This document shows positions 1 to 5,546 of a stretch of 8,272 bases of DNA, piece after piece. Each line of letters opens with the position of its first letter. Positions within the stretch are counted from its first letter, which is position 1. Under the pieces are notes generated by a model. The model did no database searches and was not told where the DNA came from. It was given only the letters and a program-made list of their open reading frames with translations. The position numbers and the translations under genes are program-made. Origin of the DNA: Cyanobacteria bacterium UBA7694 (GTDB lineage Bacteria > Cyanobacteriota > Sericytochromatia > UBA7694); contig DLGM01000014.1 of NCBI GenBank assembly GCA_002482705.1, forward strand, positions 5,768-14,039, read 5' to 3'.

Positions 1-837
1 GGCAATCATGCGATCAATTTGCGGGGTGCTCACGCCTTCGGCGAGCTGTTTGCGGTTGTTCCACTCTTCGTTGATCAGCGCCATCACCTGATCAAAGTCG
101 CCGTCGCGCAGGGCTTCGCGCATGGCATAAGCCGTGGTTTTGATCTGTTTGAGATGGTCGCGGGTGTGGCCAATATTGTCGATATAACCCTTCATCATGT
201 TCCAGTTATTGGTGCCGGAAAAGTGGCTGTCGCCGGTAAAAGAAATAATCAAGCTGCGGTTGAAGGTGTCTAAGAAGGTCTGGGAAAGGCCCAGCTCCTC
301 GCGGCGGATGCCGGCGGTTTCAAAGTGAATGGCGCTGATGCCGCCGTACATGGCCCCGTAATAGTCCTGTTTGCCGGTGGGCACCCCCAGGCTGCGGGCT
401 TCGAGGTCGGCGCCAAAACGGATCAGGGTTTCACCGTCGTAGTAGGTTTTGTTGAGCTGGTTGAGCGCCCCGCTCAGGGCAATCAATAAAGCGGAAGAAG
501 CGCCCAAACCGGAACCCTTGGGGGCATGGTTGCGGGTGCTGACGCGCAGGCCCACCTGGGGGCGGTAAAAGCGCAGAATTTGCACCAGCAGCCCAAAGAC
601 TGAGTCATCGTAATTGCCGTGGGCCAGTTCTTCCGGGCTCAAGCTCAAAGTTAGGTCGAGATCGCGGGAATGGATTTCGATGCCCGGCTGTTCACGGGTT
701 TCGAGTTCAACTTCACTGTACAAATCAATAGCGGCATTGACAGTACAACCCCCATCCATAAACACATAAAGGGGGTAAATATCGAGGGTGCCGCCGCTGA
801 GATCAATGCGGTTGGGGGCTTTGGCGCGAATAATCAT
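1..837 (-). CDS. GHMP-family sugar kinase, 3' end beyond window
   Basis: The 279 visible residues of a small-molecule kinase of the GHMP superfamily (galactokinase, mevalonate kinase, heptose-7-phosphate kinase), which transfers ATP phosphate to a sugar or alcohol in the cytoplasm. It starts MIIRAKAPNRIDLSGGT, the usual first strand and substrate-side motif. The ATP-binding glycine/serine motif is PKGSGLGASSAL at about residues 106-117. A DLEAR segment (E146) and GVPTGKQDYYGAMYGG (D158) match the Mg/catalytic region of this family. Relatives run to roughly 320-340 residues, so the C-terminal glycine-rich motif 3 is off the left edge. The ATG overlaps the stop of the upstream HAD gene (ATGA), with AAGG seven bases before it, so it is translationally coupled. 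The HAD phosphatase neighbour suggests a sugar-phosphate pathway such as heptose or nucleotide-sugar precursor synthesis. That is inference; I cannot name the substrate. Confidence 0.88.
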   Translation of the reverse strand, partial: MIIRAKAPNRIDLSGGTLDIYPLYVFMDGGCTVNAAIDLYSEVELETREQPGIEIHSRDLDLTLSLSPEELAHGNYDDSVFGLLVQILRFYRPQVGLRVSTRNHAPKGSGLGASSALLIALSGALNQLNKTYYDGETLIRFGADLEARSLGVPTGKQDYYGAMYGGISAIHFETAGIRREELGLSQTFLDTFNRSLIISFTGDSHFSGTNNWNMMKGYIDNIGHTRDHLKQIKTTAYAMREALRDGDFDQVMALINEEWNNRKQLAEGVSTPQIDRMIA

Positions 838-1538
838 GGGTGTACCTTGTGTGCATAAAATGGGGGTAAAACGCCCGTCAACTGGTGAATGGCGTCGATG
901 GTATGGTGGGGGTGTTCATCCGGGTGCTCAGGGGTAATGTGGGCACATTCACCGTGGCGCATCCAAATCGTATGGCAGCCCAAGCGGTTTCCGGCAGCAA
1001 TCTCGTTGGTGATGCGATCGCCAATCACAACGGTATGATGTGGGCTAATGCCATGGCGGTCGAGCAATATTTGGAAAGCCTCATGCTTGGTTTGGGGGCC
1101 TGGACGCGTCGGGTCAACAAAACAAATATCGTGAAAGTGATGGCCAATGCCCAACACCTCAATTTTTTTCTGCTGGGCATGGGTGAAGCCAGCAGTCACC
1201 AGAAATAGGCGATAGGCATCAGCCAAGGTAGTGAGCAACTCGGGTACACCGGGAAAAGGCTCAAGTTCGGTGATTTGGGGGTTGAGATAGGTATCATGCC
1301 CAGCTTGGATAATCGCCGGATCCGGGTAACCATAGTGCTCCGCCAAGAGCGTGTTGATTTCGGTACGTGGATGCGCCATCAACAGCGCTTGACGGGTTGC
1401 ATAAAGCTCATCGACGGGAACGGGCAAACCCGCATTGACCATGGCGATACAGGCCTGCCGGTGCGCTTCTGGCACCAGCTGGCCATAGGTATCGATCAGG
1501 GTATCATCGAGATCAAAGATCAGTGCTTGGGCCGTCAT
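834..1538 (-). CDS. HAD-superfamily hydrolase (phosphatase-like)
   Basis: A complete 234-residue haloacid dehalogenase-type hydrolase, probably a cytoplasmic phosphatase acting on a small phosphorylated metabolite. Motif I is FDLDDTLID (nucleophile D9, acid/base D11). Motif II is the LFLVTAG threonine T115. Motif III is K151 in TKHEAF. Motif IV is VIGDRITNEI with D174 and E179, where many relatives have a second Asp. The region of about residues 17-85 between motifs I and II is a helical C1-type cap, as in phosphoglycolate phosphatase and YjjG-like enzymes. The C-terminus is rich in His and Pro (about 195-234) and may be a poorly ordered extension. The start ATG shares one base with the ssb stop (TAATG) and has no clear Shine-Dalgarno, which points to re-initiation after ssb. 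Its stop overlaps the kinase start by four bases. Pairing with a sugar kinase makes a sugar-phosphate substrate likely but unproven. Confidence 0.88.
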   Translation of the reverse strand: MTAQALIFDLDDTLIDTYGQLVPEAHRQACIAMVNAGLPVPVDELYATRQALLMAHPRTEINTLLAEHYGYPDPAIIQAGHDTYLNPQITELEPFPGVPELLTTLADAYRLFLVTAGFTHAQQKKIEVLGIGHHFHDICFVDPTRPGPQTKHEAFQILLDRHGISPHHTVVIGDRITNEIAAGNRLGCHTIWMRHGECAHITPEHPDEHPHHTIDAIHQLTGVLPPFYAHKVHP

Positions 1539-2089
1539 TAGAAGGGCGGCAGCTCGTCGTCCATAAAGTCGTCACTGAAGTCGTCGACCAAGCGGGCACT
1601 GGCAGCGGGAGCTGCGGCCATAGGAGCAGCAGGTGCCATGGCTGGAGCTGCCTGAGGGGCCGGAGCGGAAGAGCGGGTATAATTGCTGCTGTTACCACCG
1701 CTATAACCACCGCCACTGTAACCGCCCCCTTCAGAGGCCATGCGCTCTTCTTTTGCACGGCGGGATTCGAGCATTTGGAAGTTTTCGCCGTGTACGTATA
1801 CTTTGGAGCGTTTTTCGCCCTCAGGGGTTTCCCAGTTATCAACACGCATAGAACCAGAAACACTGATTAAGTCGCCTTTTTTGACGTACTCCTTCAGAAT
1901 TTCGGCCTGCTTACTCCAGAACTGGCAGGTAATCCAGTCAGTTTGGGTATTACCAGCCTGATCTTTACCGGGACGGTTGACCGCCAAACGCACCTCGGCA
2001 ACAATGCTGCCACTTTGCAGATGACGGGTATCTTCGGCAACATTGTTGCCGGCGCGGCCAATCAAGACCACTTGGTTATTCGCTGCCAT
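1538..2089 (-). CDS. ssb: Single-stranded DNA-binding protein
   Basis: A 183-residue bacterial SSB, which coats single-stranded DNA during replication, recombination and repair and recruits partner proteins through its C-terminal tip. The OB-fold is residues ~5-108: VVLIGRAG opening strand, RLAVNRPGKD, DWITCQFWSKQAE with aromatic DNA-stacking positions W52 and W58, KKGDLISVSGSMRVDNW, and a final KVYVHGENFQML strand. It resembles cyanobacterial SSBs most to my eye. A low-complexity linker follows: GGGYSGGGYSGGN, then an Ala/Pro/Met-rich stretch to ~165. The acidic tip ends DDFMDDELPPF, the canonical SSB-Ct with terminal Phe. AAGGAG lies nine bases before the ATG (2099-2104). It is the second gene of the operon, 23 bases after the 113-aa gene, and its stop is embedded in the start of the HAD gene. 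The length is normal. Confidence 0.97.
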   Translation of the reverse strand: MAANNQVVLIGRAGNNVAEDTRHLQSGSIVAEVRLAVNRPGKDQAGNTQTDWITCQFWSKQAEILKEYVKKGDLISVSGSMRVDNWETPEGEKRSKVYVHGENFQMLESRRAKEERMASEGGGYSGGGYSGGNSSNYTRSSAPAPQAAPAMAPAAPMAAAPAASARLVDDFSDDFMDDELPPF

Positions 2090-2112
2090 AAGACTAAACT
2101 CCTTGAATCGTG

Positions 2113-2454
2113 TTAACTGGTAAAGTCGTCGCCATCATCCTCAGTGAGGGTGCGGCTTTTGCGGAAAGAGCGGAAATCAGTGATTTGTGCAATTTCAGCG
2201 GCGGGCTCTTTTTCTTTTTCCTTCTCCTTGCGGGGAGCGGCTTCAGAAGGGGCTGCCGATTTGGGAACTTGAAAGCCCTTGCCGGTTAAACGCAACAAGG
2301 AGTCTTCGACCATGCGGGCGAAGTGTAAAAAGTCCTCGCGGGAAAAATAAAGGGCGGCTTGATAAGCGTTGACAACGATTTTGTTCTCGCTCTGAACCTC
2401 CCAGATGGTACCAAATTCGCATTCTCCGAGGGTTTTGAAGTCTTCAGCGTCCAT
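2113..2454 (-). CDS. Unknown 113-aa protein, first gene of the ssb operon
   Basis: I do not recognise this family. The N-terminal ~57 residues look folded. CEFGTIWEV and KIVVNAYQAALYFS suggest beta strands, followed by an amphipathic helix REDFLHFARMVEDSLLRL. Residues ~63-87 are a charged, disordered linker with a KEKEKEKE run at 76-83. The tail ends with acidic TEDDGDDFTS, which loosely recalls an acidic protein-binding tip but lacks the terminal Phe of SSB. There is no signal peptide or membrane segment, so it is probably cytoplasmic. It is the first gene behind the promoter at 2542-2570 and lies 23 bases ahead of ssb, so a role near SSB or replication is possible but only from context. Initiation is unusual: AAAGGA sits 13 bases before the ATG, while AGGTGA is one base away. 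No upstream in-frame start is visible, so 2454 is the likely start. Confidence 0.8.
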   Translation of the reverse strand: MDAEDFKTLGECEFGTIWEVQSENKIVVNAYQAALYFSREDFLHFARMVEDSLLRLTGKGFQVPKSAAPSEAAPRKEKEKEKEPAAEIAQITDFRSFRKSRTLTEDDGDDFTS

Positions 2455-2541
2455 GTCACCTGTCCATTCCTTTGGGTTCTCAGGGGAGACGATTTCTTTG
2501 CGCTTTAAAAGAGGGTGAAAAGCAGGGCAAAGAGCACATGT

Positions 2542-2570
2542 ATTCTAACATATTCACAGGTCTGGCCCAA
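2542..2570 (-). promoter_or_regulatory. Putative sigma70-type promoter of the ssb operon
   Basis: Read on the minus strand there is TTGGGC (2565-2570) as a -35 (three of six consensus positions) and TAGAAT (2542-2547) as a -10 (five of six), with exactly 17 bases between. TG plus one base precedes the -10, giving an extended -10 (TGTTAGAAT). An A-tract (2573-2577) just upstream of the -35 could act as an UP element. Transcription would begin near 2535, leaving a leader of about 80 bases before the 113-aa gene. Confidence 0.55.
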
Positions 2571-2579
2571 GCTTTTTAT

Positions 2580-2590
2580 GGCAATTTGCC
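2580..2590. promoter_or_regulatory. Small dyad upstream of the ssb-operon promoter
   Basis: GGCAATTTGCC is an 11-base inverted repeat with a single central base. Its edge is nine bases upstream of the putative -35, a position used by activators. The spacing is too tight to form a good hairpin, so a protein site is the more natural reading. It could also be chance, as five-base arms are short. Confidence 0.25.
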
Positions 2591-2628
2591 GGGTTCTCCA
2601 AAAGTTGCTGACCACCCGGATTTCCGGG
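2589..2628. other. Competing short GC-rich stems in the intergenic region
   Basis: The segment ACCCGGA (2614-2620) can pair with CCGGGT (2589-2594) or with TCCGGG (2623-2628). These pairings exclude each other. The second forms a tight CCCGG-ATTT-CCGGG hairpin. The region lies between the 3' end of the 599-aa gene and the ssb-operon promoter, so only read-through transcripts would contain it. Confidence 0.3.
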
Positions 2629-2653
2629 GACGGGGGGAGGGTTATTCTGGGGG
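2626..2653 (+). other. G-quadruplex-forming motif in intergenic DNA
   Basis: Four G runs lie on the plus strand at 2626-2629, 2632-2637, 2639-2641 and 2649-2653, separated by loops of 2, 1 and 7 bases. This satisfies the usual G3+N1-7 rule. The plus strand is the template for the flanking genes, so a folded quadruplex could hinder polymerase reading through from the 599-aa gene. Formation is not demonstrated. Confidence 0.45.
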
Positions 2654-2674
2654 TATAAGGGCGTATGCAATATG

Positions 2675-2695
2675 GCCTTATGTCCTACATAAGGC
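2675..2695 (-). terminator. Perfect 9-bp hairpin just after the 599-aa gene
   Basis: The arms GCCTTATGT (2675-2683) and ACATAAGGC (2687-2695) are exact inverted repeats around a three-base loop, starting seven bases after the TAA stop of the 599-aa gene. The position suits a transcription terminator or an RNA 3'-end stabiliser. There is no T-tract after it on the minus strand (CATATTGC follows), so it is not a classic intrinsic terminator. A further ATAAGG at 2656-2661 could compete for the same arm. Confidence 0.45.
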
Positions 2696-2701
2696 GTGGA
2701 G

Positions 2702-4501
2702 TTACCACGACTGGAGGGTCACCATCACCCCATACATTTCGCCGTTGACAGGCCGACCACCCAAAGCCTCCATGCGGTTTTTGACTTCAGGGGGTAAATC
2801 GACCCCTGTGTCAAACACGCCGATTTCGATACCCACATCCCCGATGCGGATAAGCCCGCCGACCTGACCATTGCGACCACTGACACCCATGCTGGCATTG
2901 TCCCACTGCCCCGTCACAGACCATTTGACTTCATTCGGATTGGCACCGATTTCAACTTTCACCTGATCAAATTCCAGGCCTAAATGGGCTGAGACCTGTT
3001 CCCGATAGGCCACTTCCAAGACCGCCTTTAAGCTGTCAGTTTCCACTTCCACCTGTGCCTTTACACCGCCTTGGGTACTGGCACTGACCGCTGCCCGGAA
3101 AGTATCCCCTTCCACTTCGACATAACCATTGGCCCCATGACTGCTGGCCTCTACCAATAATTTAAAGCTATCCCTATCAAGGGAAACACGCCCCTGCACA
3201 TCGGATCCTTGGGCGTTGATCTGCACTTCAAGGGCATCCAATTTTAGCTGTAATTCAGCGCTGACCTTGCCTTTGGCCGAATAAATCAGCAACTTGGCGG
3301 CTTCCGTATTGAGTTCGACCTCCCCGTTCACACCCTCTTGGCTGGAGGCCTCTAATAGCGCTCGCAGAGCCCCTTGGCGAACTTCCACCTTGCCCGCCAT
3401 CCCCTCACGGGTTGAAGCAGTGAGTATCGCCTTGAAGACATCGGTATCCACCTTAGCGGTCCCGGAAGCCCCCTGCCGGGACACCTTTCCCGTCAATTCA
3501 CCCAAAGCCGACTGGAGCTTGATTTCCGCCGAGATTTTTTCCAGGTCAATCTTGACCCCCTCAGGTAGCGCAGCCTGAATGCGGTCTTGCAAAGCCTGAC
3601 GCTGTCCTTTTAACGTATCAATCTGCTGCTGCAGCGGGCCGATCAAGGCATTCACCTTTTCTTCGCCCAAGCGGCCCATGTTTTGGCGCAGTTCGTTGAC
3701 CTGGGTCTGCAACTGGTCAACCTGGGTATTGAGTTCGTTGACTTGCCCGAGTACCCGGCGCACTTCGCTTTCAACTTTTTCCGGGCGCAACATCATAATC
3801 TGGTGCTCAAGATTCTCCACTTGCTCACCGACCCGCGCAAACGCCAAGCCAAGCTCTTGCGCTTGAGATTTTAAGGCCCCCAAAGCCCCGCCAGCGACTT
3901 GCTGGGCCTGGGCTTTGACGCCTGTGATGCTTTGCTGAAAGCCCTGCGCCACGCCTTGTACCTGAGAGTGTACATCTGCCACGGCTTGCCCAGCACCTTC
4001 TCGTACAGCCTGCACTTGTTCCTGTGTTTCCTGCTGCACCGATTGAACACCTTCTGCAACCCGTTCCTGTACATCACCAACAACGCCACTAACCGTTTGC
4101 CTGACTTCTTGGCTCATGGCTTCAGCCCTTGCCCGAGTGGGCCCAACCTGTTCTTGAGCGGTTTCGGCAAAACCGCTCAAGGCTTGATGAGGGCGCAATA
4201 GATTACTGCCCAGATCCCGCAGTGGGTTCACACTGCCAGAAACACGTCTTAGAGCGGCATCAGCTGGGTTACGAGGGGTGTCACTCCCGCTTAGAGAAGC
4301 CAATTGTCCCATCTGCTGAAGGGCATTCCCACCACGCGTTGCATTTCCCTGTAGCTGTTTACGGCTCTCACTTTGGGCTGCTCTAAACTGAGTTGCTCCT
4401 AAATTGCGTGCCACAGGCACCGCAGGTTGACTCACCACACGTTGGGGTTTGGGGGTTTGGCCGAGCAGAGCGTTAAACGGGTTTAAGCCTTTGATGTCCA
4501 T
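2702..4501 (-). CDS. 599-aa coiled-coil and beta-repeat protein of unknown function
   Basis: I do not recognise the family. There is no signal peptide or membrane segment. Residues 1-~110 are Gln/Ser/Arg-rich and probably disordered, opening MDIKGLNPFNALLGQ. Residues ~110-225 are an Ala/Gln/Val-rich amphipathic helical stretch of apolipoprotein/LEA-like character. Residues ~226-310 form a coiled coil, with a perfect heptad series V254, L257, V261, L264, V268, L271, M275, L278. Residues ~316-521 contain about nine imperfect ~23-residue repeats (lysine-valine-x-valine strand, D-x-hydrophobic segment, ASS/AST, Gly turn). Residues 525-599 are a Gly/Val-rich strand-like end domain containing two IGxxGI/GDVGIEIG turns. 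A rod with a beta-stacked head is the simplest picture: structural, scaffold or surface-associated. AAGAGG lies eight bases before the ATG. A weak TATAAA (4548-4553) without a good -35 is the only promoter hint. It follows the Rpn locus by 107 bases. Confidence 0.85.
   Translation of the reverse strand: MDIKGLNPFNALLGQTPKPQRVVSQPAVPVARNLGATQFRAAQSESRKQLQGNATRGGNALQQMGQLASLSGSDTPRNPADAALRRVSGSVNPLRDLGSNLLRPHQALSGFAETAQEQVGPTRARAEAMSQEVRQTVSGVVGDVQERVAEGVQSVQQETQEQVQAVREGAGQAVADVHSQVQGVAQGFQQSITGVKAQAQQVAGGALGALKSQAQELGLAFARVGEQVENLEHQIMMLRPEKVESEVRRVLGQVNELNTQVDQLQTQVNELRQNMGRLGEEKVNALIGPLQQQIDTLKGQRQALQDRIQAALPEGVKIDLEKISAEIKLQSALGELTGKVSRQGASGTAKVDTDVFKAILTASTREGMAGKVEVRQGALRALLEASSQEGVNGEVELNTEAAKLLIYSAKGKVSAELQLKLDALEVQINAQGSDVQGRVSLDRDSFKLLVEASSHGANGYVEVEGDTFRAAVSASTQGGVKAQVEVETDSLKAVLEVAYREQVSAHLGLEFDQVKVEIGANPNEVKWSVTGQWDNASMGVSGRNGQVGGLIRIGDVGIEIGVFDTGVDLPPEVKNRMEALGGRPVNGEMYGVMVTLQSW
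2939..3556 (-). repeat. About nine imperfect 18-26-residue protein repeats
   Basis: Residues 316-521 of the 599-aa protein align as units ending near G338, G370, G393, G411, G437, G459, A482, A505 and N521. Typical units read KVEVRQGALRALLEASSQ and YVEVEGDTFRAAVSASTQ. The common pattern is basic-V-x-V, then an acidic residue, then hydrophobic residues alternating with polar ones, then ASS/AST and a Gly turn. A nine-residue insert (339-347) separates the first two. The alternating pattern predicts paired beta strands. The DNA copies have diverged, so the array is old. Confidence 0.65.
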
Positions 4502-4576
4502 GCAGAATGCCTCTTAAGCGTTAGATTCTGCTCTACTATGACATGTTTTTATAAACGCTCCTATGCCCCAACTAAC

Positions 4577-4598
4577 GCTGCTATTGTGATCTAGCAAC
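4577..4598 (-). terminator. Weak hairpin downstream of the Rpn locus
   Basis: GCTGCTA (4577-4583) pairs with TAGCAAC (4592-4598) over seven positions, one of them G-T, around an eight-base loop. It begins 11 bases after the TAG stop of the small Rpn frame. No T-run follows, so it is at best a weak or factor-dependent terminator. It could be chance. Confidence 0.25.
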
Positions 4599-4608
4599 AC
4601 AGACCAAT

Positions 4609-4857
4609 CTACAGGGATTGAAGATCTTCCAGCGGCAATTGAGTGAGTTCCGCAATCAATTCCAGTGCAAAACCCTTTGCCTTCATGTGTTTGGCAGTTT
4701 CTAGCTTGCCTTCCAACTTGCCTTCCAACTTGCCTTCTAATTTGCCTTTCTGGAGGCCTCTCAGCAGGCCCTTCTGAAGGCCTTTTTCTTCACCTCGGCG
4801 CAGGGCAACTTTTTCAAAATCGCTCAACAGCTCAACCTGATTGTGCGTCACCGCCAT
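4609..4857 (-). CDS. RpnS-like C-terminal Rpn protein (putative antitoxin part)
   Basis: An 82-residue frame equal to the C-terminal region normally fused to Rpn nucleases. Residues 1-25 (MAVTHNQVELLSDFEKVALR...) match the usual linker before the repeats. Residues 26-53 are seven Gly-x-x-x tetrads (GLQK, GLLR, GLQK, then four GKLE), predicted as a charged helix. Residues 54-82 (AKHMKAKGFALELIAELTQL...) are the typical closing helical pair. In E. coli, Rpn C-terminal pieces (RpnS) are translated separately, dimerise through a helix with variable four-residue repeats, and block the toxic full-length nuclease. GAGGAGG lies exactly seven bases before this ATG, an excellent ribosome binding site, so independent translation is likely. 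The start overlaps the end of the nuclease frame by ten bases, in the -1 frame. Antitoxin function here is inferred from the family. Confidence 0.75.
   Translation of the reverse strand: MAVTHNQVELLSDFEKVALRRGEEKGLQKGLLRGLQKGKLEGKLEGKLEGKLETAKHMKAKGFALELIAELTQLPLEDLQSL
4699..4746 (-). repeat. Four tandem 12-base units encoding GKLE
   Basis: Units 4735-4746, 4723-4734, 4711-4722 and 4699-4710 each encode Gly-Lys-Leu-Glu. The two central units are identical (GGCAAGTTGGAA) and the outer two differ at one or two bases. Three older tetrads (GLQK, GLLR, GLQK) precede them to 4782. Such near-identical 12-base copies can expand or contract in frame by slippage. Tetrapeptide number variation is a documented feature of Rpn C-terminal helices. 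Confidence 0.9.
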
Positions 4858-5546
4858 TTTTTTGCCTCCTCAAAAAACAGTTCCTGTTTCAATGGGTCAT
4901 CGATTTGAATCAAGGTATTTACAAACAGGAAGACTGCTTCTATCTTAGCTTTTTCATAGCCTTTTTCCAAGAGTAACCGCATCAGCTCTAGCTTAAAGGC
5001 TAACCTGGAACCCTCCTCTTGAGAGCGATGGCGTAAGACATAAAGGGCCGCCAAAACAACCAATGCAAAAGGGTTATCACTCGCATGTAAAGCAGCTTCG
5101 TTTTGCTCAAGGATTTTGTAGATGGGGTACTCGTAACACAAACGAGTCTGTAAAAATTGATAGTTAAAGGTCTGGGGTTTCCAGTCTTTCCTGTCATCAG
5201 CAAAAACCGCTATCACAGCCGTTTTCTGTTTGTGTTTATCAAATATCCGATAGAAGTAGGTAAACATCCGCTCTTCAAAGGCTTGATCATAATAGCCCTG
5301 AATTTCCGCATGGATGAGTACCCATTGTTCTTGCCCATCTTTCAGGCAGACTTTGGCTAACTTATCTACATGCCTACGGCCTCTTTTTGACTTACTGCTA
5401 CTCTCAGGAAAGAGCTTATCTAGCTCTTTGTCCAAAAAACTATACGGTTTTGAAAAATCGACCAAAGGGAGCAAATCCGGCAAAAAGAATGCCACGAAGT
5501 CAGGGAAAAGCTTTTCAATCACCCGCTTCCAGAGTTCATCTTGCAT
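4848..5546 (-). CDS. Rpn-family PD-(D/E)XK nuclease, large frame (RpnL N-terminal part)
   Basis: A 232-residue nuclease domain of the Rpn/YhgA-like group, which was formerly annotated as a putative transposase. Members cleave DNA and act as phage-defence toxins or promote recombination. Numbered from this ATG, the active site is D61 in RRHVDKLAKV and E81-x-Q83 in VLIHAEIQ, the family's PD-(D/E)XQ variant. RMFTYFYRIFDKH and the D-P-F-A-L-V segment are also typical. The frame ends EEAKKWR then TGA, just where relatives continue into the repeat-bearing C-terminus. A -1 slip at 4857-4863 would give a normal 312-residue protein. The ATG at 5546 is preferred because AAGG (5552-5555) sits five bases ahead. 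A GTG two codons earlier (5552) overlaps that site. The gene begins about 30 bases after the pilus-type gene. Base composition is AT-richer than the ssb operon (22 G/C in 5401-5460 against 38 in 541-600), consistent with transfer. Confidence 0.87.
   Translation of the reverse strand: MQDELWKRVIEKLFPDFVAFFLPDLLPLVDFSKPYSFLDKELDKLFPESSSKSKRGRRHVDKLAKVCLKDGQEQWVLIHAEIQGYYDQAFEERMFTYFYRIFDKHKQKTAVIAVFADDRKDWKPQTFNYQFLQTRLCYEYPIYKILEQNEAALHASDNPFALVVLAALYVLRHRSQEEGSRLAFKLELMRLLLEKGYEKAKIEAVFLFVNTLIQIDDPLKQELFFEEAKKWR
4857..4871 (-). promoter_or_regulatory. Strong ribosome binding site plus A7 slippery run at the Rpn frame junction
   Basis: On the minus strand GAGGAGG (4865-4871) is followed by one C and seven A (4863-4857). 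The last A begins the ATG of the small frame. In the nuclease frame the bases read GCA AAA AAA TGG CGG TGA, so the run is the -1 heptamer A AAA AAA in exactly the right phase. A one-base backward slip continues KK-MAVTHNQ into the RpnS-like frame. The Shine-Dalgarno could serve internal initiation, or affect frameshifting. Its distance to the slip site is shorter than in the dnaX -1 signal, which favours initiation. Confidence 0.7.

Noticed and set aside
2456..2467. Three-codon upstream frame (MDR) just before the 113-aa gene, preceded by AAAGGA
   Set aside because: The ribosome-site spacing is zero bases and a three-codon frame is easily chance. Noted only because the main start has an odd Shine-Dalgarno distance.
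2535..2562. SOS/LexA-type operator at the ssb promoter
   Set aside because: There is a CTGT but no matching ACAG at the proper spacing, and no GAAC-N4-GTTC. The TATTC direct repeat there is too short to support a call.
4517..4579. AGCGTTAG (4517-4524) and CTAACGCT (4572-4579) inverted repeat upstream of the 599-aa gene
   Set aside because: Eight-base arms 47 bases apart with no extension are expected by chance often enough.
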